DNA of 64,000 bases from Microbacterium sp. LWH3-1.2. GTDB taxonomy: Bacteria > Actinomycetota > Actinomycetes > Actinomycetales > Microbacteriaceae. Made by a program: the position numbers and the translations under genes. Positions 33,878 through 44,210 of the stretch are shown here, one piece after another. How positions within the stretch are numbered: position 1 is the first letter of the stretch; every line of letters begins with the position of its first letter. The stretch spans positions 372,001 to 436,000 of the forward strand of contig NZ_JBEGIK010000001.1 in assembly GCF_040675855.1 (NCBI RefSeq). Direction: 5' to 3'. The notes under the pieces were generated by a model. It made no database searches and was not told the DNA's origin. It saw only the letters and a program-made list of their open reading frames with translations.

Positions 33878-34126
33878 TCAATCCGCCGCGCGTCGCAGGA
33901 GCGTCGCGAGCCCCTTCGGGAACTCGTCCGCGAAGAGGCGCTCGTGCCCCTCGTCGCCCCAGACGCGCCGCAGCGCCCGCCGCTGCGGCGCCTCCGACCC
34001 GGCGTAGCGGGTGATGACGCTCTCCATGTTCATCCACCCTCCGAGACCGAAGCCTCGGAGGATGACGGGAGTGTCCCCCGCGACGATGCGCGTCCCGTCG
34101 ACGCGAAGGGGGCCCCGGTGTGTCAT
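33878..34126 (-). pseudogene. Truncated GH5-type cellulase N terminus
   Basis: 82-codon open frame whose sequence (VILRGFGLGGWMNMESVITR, YAGSEAPQRRALRRVWGDE) matches the N-terminal strand and loop of GH5-type glycosidases, which normally exceed 350 aa. The frame stops just before the LacI RBS, and no continuation is seen in another frame, so the rest has been lost by deletion rather than a simple frameshift. The start codon and its GAGAGGACTCC leader remain intact, so a short peptide may still be made. Confidence 0.65.
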
Positions 34127-34172
34127 GGAGTCCTCTCGAGAGTGCGCCGCAGCGTATCGGGTCTGCGGCGGC

Positions 34173-35681
34173 TCAGGCCAGGGTGAGAACCGTCCACGAC
34201 ACCGGTGGCAGGGTGATCGTCACGGTCGCCTCCCCGATCTCGACGGAGGCGTTCGCCGTGGGCGTCACACGATCCTGGTGCGCCAGCGTGTTCGCGGCGT
34301 GGATGTCGTCGTCGAAGAGAGAGATCGCTTCGCCCACGCTGACGCCGCCGAGTGCGCGGGTGTCGATCTCGAGGGTCACCTCGTCGGTCAGGCTGCGGTT
34401 GACGGCGAAGATCGTCGTCCCACCACCTGCGTCGTGCGTCGCGACGGCGTCGACGACGCTCACCTCGCCGTACTGCTCGGTCTGATATGTGGGGCTGTCC
34501 AGACGCAGCTCGAGCGCGGTGCCGCGGGCGAGCTTCGACGTGAGCGAGAACGGGTAGAAGGTGGTCTGCCGCCACGCCGCCCCGCCCGGCTCGGTCATGA
34601 TGGGCGCGATGACGTTCACCAGCTGCGCGAGGCTCGCCGAGGTCACGCGGTCCGCGTGACGGATGAGCGAGATCATGAGGCTGCCGAACACGACCGCGTC
34701 GAGCACCGAGTACGAGTCCTCGAGCAGGCGTGGCGCGACGGGCCACGTCTGGACGTCCGTGATCCGATCGACGTCGTTGTAGCGGGACTGGTACCACACG
34801 TTCCACTCGTCGAACGAGATGTTGATGTTCTTGTCGCTGCGAACGACCGCCTTCACGGAGTCGGCCGTCGCGACGACCGCCTCGATGAAGCGGTCCATGT
34901 TGACGCCCGACGCGAGGAAGCTGGCGTAGTCGCCGTCGACCGGTTCGTAGTAGGCATGGCAGGAGATGAAGTCGACGTCGTCATACGTCTTCTCCAGCAC
35001 GACCCGCTCCCACTCGCCGAACGTCGGCATCTGCGCACCCGAGCTGCCGCACACCACGAGCTCGAGGTCGGGATCGACCTGCCGCATGGCTGCGGCGGTC
35101 GTCGCCGCGAGCTGCGCGTACTCCGCGGCGGTGCTGTGGCCGAGCTGCCACGGGCCATCCATCTCGTTGCCCAGGCACCACATGCGGATGTCATGCGGTT
35201 CCCGGCGTCCGTTCGCGACGCGCTTGTCGGCCCAGAACGTTCCCGACCTCAGGTTCGCGTACTCGAGCACGTCGAGCGCCTCGAGGACGCCCCGGGTGCC
35301 GAGGTTGATGGCGTACATGAGCTCGCCGTCGACCTTCTCCATCCAGGTCGCGAACTCGTCCAGCCCGATCTCGTTGGTCTCGGTGGAGTGCCAGGCGAGG
35401 TCCAGTCGCCGCGGACGCTCCTCGCGCGGGCCGATGCCGTCCTCCCACCGGTAACCCGACACGAAGTTGCCACCGGGATAGCGGACCGTCGAGACACCGA
35501 GCTCACGAACCAGCTCGATCACGTCGTAGCGGAACCCGTCCTCGTCGGCCGTCGGGTGCGAAGGCTCGTAGATCCCGTCGTACACGCATCGGCCAAGGTG
35601 CTCGACGAACGAGCCGAAGAGACGTCGGTTGATCGGTCCGACCACGAAATGGGGGTCGACGGTGAGGTGTGCGCGGATCAT
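34173..35681 (-). CDS. abfA: Alpha-L-arabinofuranosidase, GH51
   Basis: 502-aa cytoplasmic retaining glycosidase that removes terminal arabinofuranose from arabinan or arabinoxylan oligosaccharides. N-terminal GPINRRLFGSFVEHLGRCVY, VSTVRYPGGNFVSGYRWEDG, acid/base Glu in MWCLGNEMDG, nucleophile Glu in NISFDEWNVWY, then a C-terminal beta domain. Length and motifs are normal for the family. RBS AGAGAAG precedes ATG 35681. Fourth gene after the ABC transporter, which would import its substrates. Confidence 0.93.
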   Translation of the reverse strand: MIRAHLTVDPHFVVGPINRRLFGSFVEHLGRCVYDGIYEPSHPTADEDGFRYDVIELVRELGVSTVRYPGGNFVSGYRWEDGIGPREERPRRLDLAWHSTETNEIGLDEFATWMEKVDGELMYAINLGTRGVLEALDVLEYANLRSGTFWADKRVANGRREPHDIRMWCLGNEMDGPWQLGHSTAAEYAQLAATTAAAMRQVDPDLELVVCGSSGAQMPTFGEWERVVLEKTYDDVDFISCHAYYEPVDGDYASFLASGVNMDRFIEAVVATADSVKAVVRSDKNINISFDEWNVWYQSRYNDVDRITDVQTWPVAPRLLEDSYSVLDAVVFGSLMISLIRHADRVTSASLAQLVNVIAPIMTEPGGAAWRQTTFYPFSLTSKLARGTALELRLDSPTYQTEQYGEVSVVDAVATHDAGGGTTIFAVNRSLTDEVTLEIDTRALGGVSVGEAISLFDDDIHAANTLAHQDRVTPTANASVEIGEATVTITLPPVSWTVLTLA

Positions 35682-35735
35682 TCTTCTCTTTCAGGGCAGG
35701 GGCGAACCGGCGCCAGGGACGCACGGCTCGTCAGA

Positions 35736-36662
35736 TCACTTGAGGCTTCCGATGGCGAGTCCGCCTCGCCAGTACTTCTGCAGGGCCAGGAACGCGATGA
35801 TCAGCGGGATGACCGACACCAGCGAGCCGAGGATGATGATGCTCCACAGCGTCTGCCCGCCCGCCGCGCCGTACGTGGACGCTGTCGACTGCCAGACGCC
35901 GATGCCGACGGTGACGGGGAACAGCCGGTTGTCGGAGAGCATCACGAGCGGAAGGAAGTAATTGTTCCACACGGCCACGACCGACAGCAGCAGCACGGTC
36001 ACGATCGCGGGCCGCAGCATCGGCAGTGCGACCCGGAAGAACGTGCGGAACTCCCCCGCGCCATCCACGCGGGCGGCGTCGAGGAGCTCGTCGGGCACGG
36101 CATCGCGTGCGTACACGTTCATGAGGTAGACACCGAAGGGGTTGAGCAGCGAGGGGAAGATCACGGCCCAGATCGTATTCGTCCAGCCCACCTGCGCGAA
36201 CAGGACGAAGGTGGGGATCACGAGCGCGGTCGTCGGCACCATGACGGCGCCGAGCAGGATCGCGAAGGCGGCCCGGCGCCCCGCGAACCGGTACTTCGCG
36301 AAGCCGTACCCCGCGAGGACCGCGAGCACCGTGGCGCCCACCCCGCCCAGGACGGCATAGAGGGCGGTGTTCGCCAGCCATCGCGCGTAGATCCCGCCGC
36401 CGTAGGTGAACAGGTCGACGAGGTTGCCGAGGTAGTTGATGTCGTCCGCGAACCACAGGGCATTGTCGCCACCGAACAGGCCGGCCGCGGTCTTGGAGCT
36501 GTTGACGATCAGCCACCAGAACGGCACCAGGAAGTAGACCACGAGCAGCGCCAGCACGATGTTCAGCGACGCACGCCCGCGGGGGCGCGGGGCCGACCGT
36601 CGCTCGACGAGCTTTCGCGGCTTGCCGCGGGTCTCGGTGATCTCGATAGGCGTGGCACTCAT
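35736..36662 (-). CDS. Carbohydrate ABC permease, MalG/AraQ type
   Basis: 308-aa inner-membrane permease with six predicted helices. First helix at about 30-50 (LNIVLALLVVYFLVPFWWLIVNSSKT), and the EAA loop near 196-215 (DELLDAARVDGAGEFRTFFRVALPMLRPAI). The C-terminal LQKYWRGGLAIGSLK is characteristic of this subfamily. ATG overlaps the stop of the partner permease (ATGA). No ATPase gene is present in this locus, so a shared MsmK/UgpC-type ATPase encoded elsewhere is likely. Confidence 0.92.
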   Translation of the reverse strand: MSATPIEITETRGKPRKLVERRSAPRPRGRASLNIVLALLVVYFLVPFWWLIVNSSKTAAGLFGGDNALWFADDINYLGNLVDLFTYGGGIYARWLANTALYAVLGGVGATVLAVLAGYGFAKYRFAGRRAAFAILLGAVMVPTTALVIPTFVLFAQVGWTNTIWAVIFPSLLNPFGVYLMNVYARDAVPDELLDAARVDGAGEFRTFFRVALPMLRPAIVTVLLLSVVAVWNNYFLPLVMLSDNRLFPVTVGIGVWQSTASTYGAAGGQTLWSIIILGSLVSVIPLIIAFLALQKYWRGGLAIGSLK

Positions 36663-37612
36663 TCGAAGAAGCTCCCTCGCTTGCGGGTTGCGAACAGGAA
36701 GATGTAGACGCAGACGAAGACGACGGCACCGAGGGCGAACGAGATCGCCGCGCCGTAGTTGTAGTTCGCCAGTGAGAACGCCTGGTAGAAGGCGTAGATG
36801 TTGGGCGTGAAGTCGTTCGGGATGGATCCTGCCGCCAGCTCCTGGAGGATCTTCGGCTCATTGAAGAATTGCAGGGTTCCGATGAGGGCGAACACGAGAA
36901 TGAGCAGGAGTGCCGGCGAGAGGAGGGGGATCTTGATCCGCAGGATGATCTGCCACTGCGAGGCGCCGTCGATGCGTGCCGCCTCGTACAATGTCGGGTC
37001 GATCCCCTGCAGCGCTGCATAGAGGATGATCATGTAATAGCCGGCCCATTGCCACGTGACGATGTTGAGGAGGCCGTAGAAGATCAGGCTCTTGCTCAGG
37101 AAATCAGGAGCCTCAGCTCCGAAAATTCCGAAAATGTCCGCGAGCGGGCCGAAGTTCTCGCTGTAGAGGAACCCCCACATCAGCGCGCCGATCACCGTCG
37201 GGATCGCATACGGCATGAAGATCATGAGCCGCGAGAACCGGGCGAACCGGGTCACGATGATGTCGAGCATCAGGGCGATGGCCAGCGAGATCGCCATCTG
37301 CAGCGGAATGAGCACCAGCGAGAACCGGATGACGAACCAGACGCCGTCGAGGAAGTTCGGGTCTGTGAACGCCTTGGTGTAGTTGCCGAAGAGGACGAAC
37401 CGGGTGCCGCCGATGAGCGACTTCTGGAAGAGGCTCAAGTAGAGCGCGTAGCCGATCGGCAGCACGAGCAGAGCCAGGAAGACGATCCCGAACGGTCCGA
37501 CGAAGAGCCATCCGAAGAGGTTCTGACGAGCGGCGGTCGAGCGACGACCGCCCTTCTTCGTGAAGGGGCTCGACCCCTTCTTCGTTGGGGGACTTGCGGT
37601 TGAGGTGGTCAT
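36659..37612 (-). CDS. Carbohydrate ABC permease, MalF/AraP type
   Basis: 317-aa permease; the helix around residues 30-55 (LFGWLFVGPFGIVFLALLVL) is followed by five more, with the EAA-type loop LYEAARIDGASQWQIILRIKIPLLSPA. The N-terminal TKKGSSPFTKKGGRRS is a basic cytoplasmic extension. Separated from the binding-protein gene by 72 bp holding a strong hairpin, which would lower permease relative to binding-protein expression. Confidence 0.92.
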   Translation of the reverse strand: MTTSTASPPTKKGSSPFTKKGGRRSTAARQNLFGWLFVGPFGIVFLALLVLPIGYALYLSLFQKSLIGGTRFVLFGNYTKAFTDPNFLDGVWFVIRFSLVLIPLQMAISLAIALMLDIIVTRFARFSRLMIFMPYAIPTVIGALMWGFLYSENFGPLADIFGIFGAEAPDFLSKSLIFYGLLNIVTWQWAGYYMIILYAALQGIDPTLYEAARIDGASQWQIILRIKIPLLSPALLLILVFALIGTLQFFNEPKILQELAAGSIPNDFTPNIYAFYQAFSLANYNYGAAISFALGAVVFVCVYIFLFATRKRGSFFE

Positions 37613-37639
37613 GATTTCTCCGGGTCAGAAGGGAATGAC

Positions 37640-37677
37640 CGGGGGGCCGGTCCGCGCGAGCACGGACCGGCCCCCCG
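37640..37677 (-). terminator. Strong intercistronic attenuator hairpin
   Basis: 15-bp perfect stem (37640-37654 with 37663-37677; left arm CGGGGGGCCGGTCCG) and an 8-base loop CGCGAGCA, located between the stop of the substrate-binding protein and the start of the permease. Position and strength fit the usual stabiliser/attenuator that makes binding protein more abundant than permeases. Confidence 0.8.
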
Positions 37678-37684
37678 TGCCATG

Positions 37685-39043
37685 TCACTCGACGGTGAAG
37701 CCCTGCTCCTCCGCGTAGGCCACGACAGCCTCCTGGAGCGCGTCCGCGGCTTCAGAACCCGTAGCGGATCCGTCGTTGATGTTCTGGATCTGCTCGGTGA
37801 GGGTCGAATAGTAGAACTGCTGGAGCGGCGTGTAGACCATGCCCTTGTAGGCATTCGCCGCCGGGACGTACACCTCCTTGTTGGCCTGCTGGCCGCTGAA
37901 GAAGGGCACCTCGTAGTCCTGGAACGCCGGGTCCTCCAGCACGTCCACGTTGAGCGGGAAGATGATCTGCTCCTGCCAGCCCTGATCGAGCGACGCCTGG
38001 TCGGCGTAGACCCCGAAGGCCACCTTCGCCGCCAGCTCAGGGTCGTCCGCCTGGCTGCTCACCGAGAACGCCGAGCCGCCCCAGTTGATCGCGACGGGGT
38101 TGGCCGGATCCCACTGCGGCAGCGGAGCGGTCGCCCACACGCCTTCGTCCGCACCCTCGCCGACGCCCGCGCCCTGGAGGTAGCCGGGAGCCCAGGCCGC
38201 CGAGAGGTAGGTGGCGTAATCGCCGCCGATGACACCGGCGATGTACTCGGGAGTGAACTGGTCCTCCGTGCCCACGAGGCCCTTCTCGACGAGGCCCGCC
38301 CAGTAGTCGAGGACTTCCTTGATCTCCGGGCTGTTGAGGTTGATCCCGATCTGACCCTCGTTGGCGGGGTCGTACGTGAACGGCTCGGCGCCGGTCTGGT
38401 ACATGTACGCCGTCACCGCTGCGGGCTGGTTCGCAGCGAAGCTCGCGAAGACCGGACCTCCGGCGTCCTTGACCTGCTGCGCGGTCGCCTCGAACTCCTC
38501 CCACGTGGTGGGCGGCGTGATGCCGTACTGCTCGAAGATGTCGGTGCGGTAGATCATGCCCATCGGCCCGCCGTCGATCGGAGCGCCGTAGACGCCGTCG
38601 CCGACGGAGACGTCCTTCCACGCGCCGTCGCTGAAGTTGGCCTTGACGTCCTCATAACCGAGGTCGCTCAGGTCGACGAGGGCGTCCTGGGCCTGGAAGA
38701 CCGCGATGCGGTCGGCCTCGACCATCATGACGTCAGGAGCACCGCTGCCGCCCGAGATCGCCGTCTGGAACTTGTCGTAGGCGTCTCCGCCCGCACCGGC
38801 GTTGGTCCAGCACACCTGAACGTCGTCGTTCGCCTCGTTGAAGTTGTCGACGACGGTCTCGGAGTTCGGGTACCACGCCCACAGGGTGACGACGGGGGCG
38901 TCGGGGTTCTTGATCTCGTTGGAGCAGTTGGATGCGTCGCCACCGCCTCCGTTGTCGCCACCGTCACCGCCGGCGGTGCAGGCTGCGAGGGCACCGGCCA
39001 CTGCGAGCATCGTGATCGCAGCAAGGACAGGCTTCGTCTTCAC
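37685..39043 (-). CDS. Sugar ABC transporter substrate-binding lipoprotein
   Basis: 452-aa extracellular solute-binding protein, family 1. Signal peptide with lipobox LAAC (Cys22 becomes the lipidated N terminus), followed by an acidic Gly/Asp-rich linker. Typical segments: PVVTLWAWYPNSETVVDNFNE, DVMMVEADRIAVFQAQDALV, VYGAPIDGGPMGMIYRTDIF. GTG start at 39043 with AAAGGA 6 bases upstream. First gene of the unit; the operator dyads and promoter lie about 95-150 bp upstream. Sugar bound is probably an arabino-oligosaccharide, inferred from the GH51 gene downstream. Confidence 0.93.
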   Translation of the reverse strand: MKTKPVLAAITMLAVAGALAACTAGGDGGDNGGGGDASNCSNEIKNPDAPVVTLWAWYPNSETVVDNFNEANDDVQVCWTNAGAGGDAYDKFQTAISGGSGAPDVMMVEADRIAVFQAQDALVDLSDLGYEDVKANFSDGAWKDVSVGDGVYGAPIDGGPMGMIYRTDIFEQYGITPPTTWEEFEATAQQVKDAGGPVFASFAANQPAAVTAYMYQTGAEPFTYDPANEGQIGINLNSPEIKEVLDYWAGLVEKGLVGTEDQFTPEYIAGVIGGDYATYLSAAWAPGYLQGAGVGEGADEGVWATAPLPQWDPANPVAINWGGSAFSVSSQADDPELAAKVAFGVYADQASLDQGWQEQIIFPLNVDVLEDPAFQDYEVPFFSGQQANKEVYVPAANAYKGMVYTPLQQFYYSTLTEQIQNINDGSATGSEAADALQEAVVAYAEEQGFTVE

Positions 39044-39136
39044 TGGAGTTCCTTTCGGTTTTGCGGGACTTCTTCGTCGGTGCGCGACCGTTGCGGGTGC
39101 TCAGGGTCACTCGGGAGCAACTCTTTCTCCGCGTGG

Positions 39137-39195
39137 TCTACAACGTTGTAGAGCAACGTTGTAGACACTTTCCCATCGCGGCACGGGAGTGTCAA
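39137..39195 (-). promoter_or_regulatory. Sugar transporter promoter with two LacI-type operators
   Basis: On the minus strand, -35 TTGACA (complement of 39190-39195) and -10 GAAAGT (complement of 39167-39172) with a 17-bp spacer. Immediately downstream are TCTACAACGTTGTAGA (39137-39152, perfect 16-bp palindrome) and a second CAACGTTG core (39154-39161); the two centres are 13 bp apart. A bound repressor would block the start site. The same ACAACG-type dyad occurs upstream of the esterase at 46.4 kb. Confidence 0.75.
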
Positions 39196-39237
39196 GAGAG
39201 CGGCGGCAATTTCTGCCCTGCGGGCGAAACTTACGCC

Positions 39238-40194
39238 TCAGTAGTCGACGGGAGCGCGTCCCAGCTCGCGGAGGAGAGCCGACAGCGCGGCGTAGGCCTC
39301 GTCCCGGTAGGCGGCGAGCGCGGGGGCGCGGTCCGGCGCAGTGGCGAGGAACCCACGGCCGGACTTCACCCCCTTCTCGCCGCGCTCGACGCGCTCGTTG
39401 AGGATTCCGGGCGAGGTGAACCGCTCCGGATACGCCTCGTGGAGCGATCTATAGCAGAACTCGTAGACATCCAGTCCCGCGATGTCCGCGATCGCGAACG
39501 GGCCGAAGAAGGGCAGCCGGAACCCGAAGGTCGTCCGCGCGATCAGATCCACCGCCTCCGGAGTCGCCACCCCTTCGTCGACGAGGCGCGCCGCCTCACT
39601 GAAGAGCGCGTACTGCAGGCGGTTCAGCACGAAACCCGTCACGTCGGAGATGGGCACTCCCACCTTGCCGCACTCGCCGAGGAGCTCGACGATCCTCTCC
39701 ACGGCGCTCGGGTCGGTCTCCGCGTGCGGGATGACCTCGACTCCGGGGATGAAGGTGGCGGGGTTGCTGAAGTGCACGCCGAGGAACCGTGTCGGGTCCT
39801 CGACGGCCTGCGCGAGTGTGCCGATCGAGATCGTGGAGGTGTTGCTCCCGATGAGCGTGTCGGCGCGACAGCTCTCGCTGATGCGCCGCAGCGTCTCGTG
39901 CTTGAGTTCGAGGATCTCGGGCACGGCCTCTTCGACGAGGTCGACGTCGGCCACCGCCTCCTCGATCGACGTCGACGCCGAGACGCGCTCCGCGACCCGG
40001 TCGGCGGCGTCCGGGGGGAAGATCCCACGCCGGCCGTAGTCGTCCGCCTCGCGGATGAGGCGCTCTCGGTTCGAGTGGGCGAGCTCGGCGCTGGCATCGG
40101 CCAGAACGACATCCCTGCCCGCGAGCGCCAGGACCTGGGCGATCCCGCCGCCCATGTAGCCGGAGCCGACGACGGCCACCGTCGAGATCATCAT
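39238..40194 (-). CDS. 3-hydroxyacyl-CoA dehydrogenase family protein
   Basis: 318-aa NAD-dependent dehydrogenase of the 3HCDH / lambda-crystallin type: Rossmann STVAVVGSGYMGGGIAQVLA, SNTSTISIGTLAQ, FLGVHFSNPATFIPGVEVIP (catalytic His in GVHFSNP), and the C-terminal helical domain DVTGFVLNRLQYALFSEAAR. In this family some members act on free sugar acids (for example L-gulonate) instead of acyl-CoA. Cotranscribed after dihydroxyacetone-kinase-type and RpiB genes (ATGA overlap), so a sugar-acid or tetrose substrate is more likely than fatty acid. Confidence 0.82.
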   Translation of the reverse strand: MMISTVAVVGSGYMGGGIAQVLALAGRDVVLADASAELAHSNRERLIREADDYGRRGIFPPDAADRVAERVSASTSIEEAVADVDLVEEAVPEILELKHETLRRISESCRADTLIGSNTSTISIGTLAQAVEDPTRFLGVHFSNPATFIPGVEVIPHAETDPSAVERIVELLGECGKVGVPISDVTGFVLNRLQYALFSEAARLVDEGVATPEAVDLIARTTFGFRLPFFGPFAIADIAGLDVYEFCYRSLHEAYPERFTSPGILNERVERGEKGVKSGRGFLATAPDRAPALAAYRDEAYAALSALLRELGRAPVDY

Positions 40195-40649
40195 GCTTCC
40201 TCCTCGTATTCGTCGATCAGGCGGACCTTCGCCGCGGATGCCGAGCCGGGGTCGAAGCGGTGCTCCAGCCATTCGTCGACGAGCTTCTTGGCGAGCTCCA
40301 GGCCGACAACCCGCGCCCCCAGGGTGAGAACCTGCGCGTTGTTGCTCTTGACCGACCGCTCCACGGAGTAGCTGTCGTGGGCGGTCACGGCGCGGATCCC
40401 GCGCACCTTGTTCGCGGTGATCGCGACCCCGAGCCCCGTGCCGCAGATGAGCAGCGCGCGGTCGGCGTCACCTCTCGCGACGATCGACGCCGCTTTCACC
40501 GCCACCCGCGGGTACGGCGTCGCCTCCGCGCTCGCCACCCCGATATCCACGACGCTGTCCACTCGCGAGTCGGCGGCGAGCAGCTCTCGCAGCTCCTCCT
40601 TGTATGCGAAGCCGGCGTCGTCGGCGCCGATCACGATTCTCCAGCCCAT
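40191..40649 (-). CDS. RpiB/LacAB family sugar-phosphate isomerase
   Basis: 152-aa isomerase: IVIGADDAGFAYKEEL, DIGVASAEATPYP, the active-site loop ICGTGLGVAITANKVRGIRA (Cys of RpiB), and NAQVLTLGARVVG. The usual RpiB tail is present. Three bases separate it from the kinase gene, and it overlaps the dehydrogenase gene. Next to a DhaK/DhaL-type kinase it could isomerise a tetrulose phosphate, as shown for DerI/EryI-type proteins in mycobacteria; pentose phosphate is the alternative. Confidence 0.88.
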   Translation of the reverse strand: MGWRIVIGADDAGFAYKEELRELLAADSRVDSVVDIGVASAEATPYPRVAVKAASIVARGDADRALLICGTGLGVAITANKVRGIRAVTAHDSYSVERSVKSNNAQVLTLGARVVGLELAKKLVDEWLEHRFDPGSASAAKVRLIDEYEEEA

Positions 40650-40652
40650 TGA

Positions 40653-42224
40653 TCACTCCGATCCTTCGAAGTCCGCGACCCACCGCGCGAGGTCGGCGGC
40701 GATGATTGAGAACGACACGGCACCGGGGTCGGGATGCCCGATGCTGCGTTCGGCGAGTGGACGCGCCCGCCCACGTCGGGGCGTCATGGCCGATGTCGCG
40801 TCGGCGCCTGAGCGGGCCGCGGCCGCTGCGGCGGCGAGCGCCGCCGCGATGCCGGTCCCCGCCAACACCCGTTCCGTGAGCGTCTGGTCGAAGGGTGCCA
40901 TCGCATCGAGCATGGTCTTGTCGCCCGGCTCCGCCCCGCCGAGGGCCGCCACTGCGGCGTGCGCTGCCGCGACCGCCGCCGCGACATCGGCGGCGGTGAA
41001 GGCTTCGGGCGACCCGAGCGAGCGCCCGACCTGCGCGAGCGCAGTGCCCCACAGGGCCCCCGACGTCCCGCCCGCCGTCTCGGACCACGCGTCGCCGGCG
41101 CGCTCGAGCAGCTCTTTCACACCGATCGACTCGTCCGCGGACTCCGCCGCCTCGACGGCGGCAGTGAGGCCTCGTGTCATCCCAATGCCGTGATCGCCGT
41201 CGCCGGCGATCGCGTCGAGTTCGCCCAGGCGGTCCGCTTCCGCCGCGATCGCCTCCCGCGCGCTGACGAGCGAGCGCCGCGCGATCGCGGCGGCCCTCCG
41301 CGCGGCGGGGGTGGCCGGTGCCGGGATCCCCGGTGCCGAGGTCTGCCCGCCAGCGGGCCGCGAGTCGGCTGCGCCCGGTCTGCCGGCGGCGGTCGCTCTC
41401 GCGGACGGCGCATCCGCAGAAACGCGCCCCTTCCGGAAGGCCGGCGAGGAGGCCGGAGCCCGCCACAGCTCTTCGAGCTCGTCGTCGAGCCAGAGCAGGC
41501 TGAGCGAGACGCCCGCCATGTCGAGGCTGGTGACGAATTCGCCGCACAGCGGTTCCACGACCTCCACGCCTTGCGCCTCGAGGTGTTCCACGACGTTCCC
41601 GAAGAGCACGAACAGCTCCTCGTACTTGACCGAGCCGAGTCCGTTGACGATCACCGCGGCGCGGCGCCCGCCATGGGGCCGCTCCTCCAGGAGGGGCGCC
41701 GCGAGCGTGACGGCCAGTTCGGACGCTGACTGCAGGGGCACGTCGCGCACGCCGGGCTCACCGTGGATTCCGAGGCCGATCGACATCTGCCCCGCGGGAA
41801 CCTCGAACAGGGCGTGATCCGCGCCGGGGAGCGTGCAGCCGGCGAAGGCGACGCCGTGGCTGCGGGTGCGGCTGTTGGCGCGCGCGGCGAGACGCTCCAC
41901 CTCGTCGAGCGGGTCCCCGCGCTCGGCTGCGGCACCGGCGATATGGAAGACGCACACGATCCCGGCGATCCCGCGCCGCTCGTCGGCCGCTTCCTGCGGG
42001 GCACTCGCGACGTCGTCGGTGATGAGCACCGTGCGCGCATCGATCCCTTCGTCGCGCAGGCGCCGCTCGGCCTCACCGAAATGGATCACGTCGCCCGCAT
42101 ACCGGCCGTAGGTGAACAGGATGCCGCCGCCCGCGTCGGCGGCATGTGCCACGCGCAGCGCCTGAGCAGTCGACGGCGAGGTGAAGACGTTGCCGCACAC
42201 GGCGCCTGCCGCCAGGCCCGTCCC
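40653..42224 (-). CDS. Dihydroxyacetone-kinase family protein (DhaK-DhaL fusion), 5' truncated
   Basis: Partial gene. The readable part is about 523 aa: DhaK domain from GLAAGAVCGNVFTSPSTAQ on (ILFTYGRYAGDVIHFG, substrate-His region in CVFHIAGAA, GIHGEPGVRDVPL), an Ala/Pro-rich linker, and a DhaL domain (IAGDGDHGIGMTRG, SGALWGTAL, GDKTMLDAMAPFDQ). About 60-75 N-terminal residues expected in DhaK, including GGGSGHEP-type sequence, are missing: sequence similarity ends at about 42224 where anomalous low-complexity DNA begins. The organism's true gene is probably intact. It resembles DerK-type erythrulose kinases in layout, but the substrate is unproven. Confidence 0.8.
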   Translation of the reverse strand, partial: GTGLAAGAVCGNVFTSPSTAQALRVAHAADAGGGILFTYGRYAGDVIHFGEAERRLRDEGIDARTVLITDDVASAPQEAADERRGIAGIVCVFHIAGAAAERGDPLDEVERLAARANSRTRSHGVAFAGCTLPGADHALFEVPAGQMSIGLGIHGEPGVRDVPLQSASELAVTLAAPLLEERPHGGRRAAVIVNGLGSVKYEELFVLFGNVVEHLEAQGVEVVEPLCGEFVTSLDMAGVSLSLLWLDDELEELWRAPASSPAFRKGRVSADAPSARATAAGRPGAADSRPAGGQTSAPGIPAPATPAARRAAAIARRSLVSAREAIAAEADRLGELDAIAGDGDHGIGMTRGLTAAVEAAESADESIGVKELLERAGDAWSETAGGTSGALWGTALAQVGRSLGSPEAFTAADVAAAVAAAHAAVAALGGAEPGDKTMLDAMAPFDQTLTERVLAGTGIAAALAAAAAAARSGADATSAMTPRRGRARPLAERSIGHPDPGAVSFSIIAADLARWVADFEGSE

Positions 42225-43724
<1,500 letters not shown>

Positions 43725-44093
43725 TCCCGATGGAACCGGCCCGGAGGCGCGGCCGCCGCACATCTGCTGGTTCGCGAGGGCGTGGAGTTCGACGCCGTCT
43801 TCGCGTTGAGCGACACCCTCGGACTCGGTGTGCTGCGAGCGCTCGGCGAAGAGGGACTGCGCGTCCCCGACGACGTCGCGGTGATCGGCTTCGACAACAT
43901 CGACGAGAGCAAGTGGTCGGTGCCCTCCATGACGACGGTCGATCCGGGCCGCGACGAGATCGCCGCGATCGCGGTCGACCGGCTCATCGAGCGCATCAAC
44001 GAGAAGCACGAGCGCCGGCCGCCTGAGACCTTCAAGCCCGACTTCCGCATCATCAAGCGCGAGTCGACCGGTTTCACCAGCGCAGGCGACTGA
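43725..44093 (+). CDS. LacI family regulator, 5' truncated by the anomalous region
   Basis: C-terminal 122 residues of a LacI-type regulator: FDAVFALSDTLGLGVLRALG, VAVIGFDNIDESKWSVPSMT and TVDPGRDEIAAIAVDRLIERI are the usual last third of the sensor domain. The HTH and about 220 residues are missing because readable sequence starts at about 43725. It would have been transcribed divergently from the dhaK operon, the normal layout for a local regulator. Transcription ends at the hairpin at 44148-44191. Confidence 0.8.
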   Translation, partial: SRWNRPGGAAAAHLLVREGVEFDAVFALSDTLGLGVLRALGEEGLRVPDDVAVIGFDNIDESKWSVPSMTTVDPGRDEIAAIAVDRLIERINEKHERRPPETFKPDFRIIKRESTGFTSAGD

Positions 44094-44147
44094 GGAGACC
44101 CCGGCGTCAGCGCTCGGCCACGGCCGGAGGCCGGCTCTCACGTGCCG

Positions 44148-44191
44148 GCGGAGTGACACCGTCGCCGAAGTCGACGACGGTGTCACTCCGC
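44148..44191. terminator. Bidirectional terminator
   Basis: 17-bp perfect stem (44148-44164 with 44175-44191; core GTGACACCGTCG) and a 10-base loop, midway between the convergent lacI fragment and esterase genes. Confidence 0.75.
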
Positions 44192-44210
44192 GGGAGCGCC
44201 GGTTGAGGCG

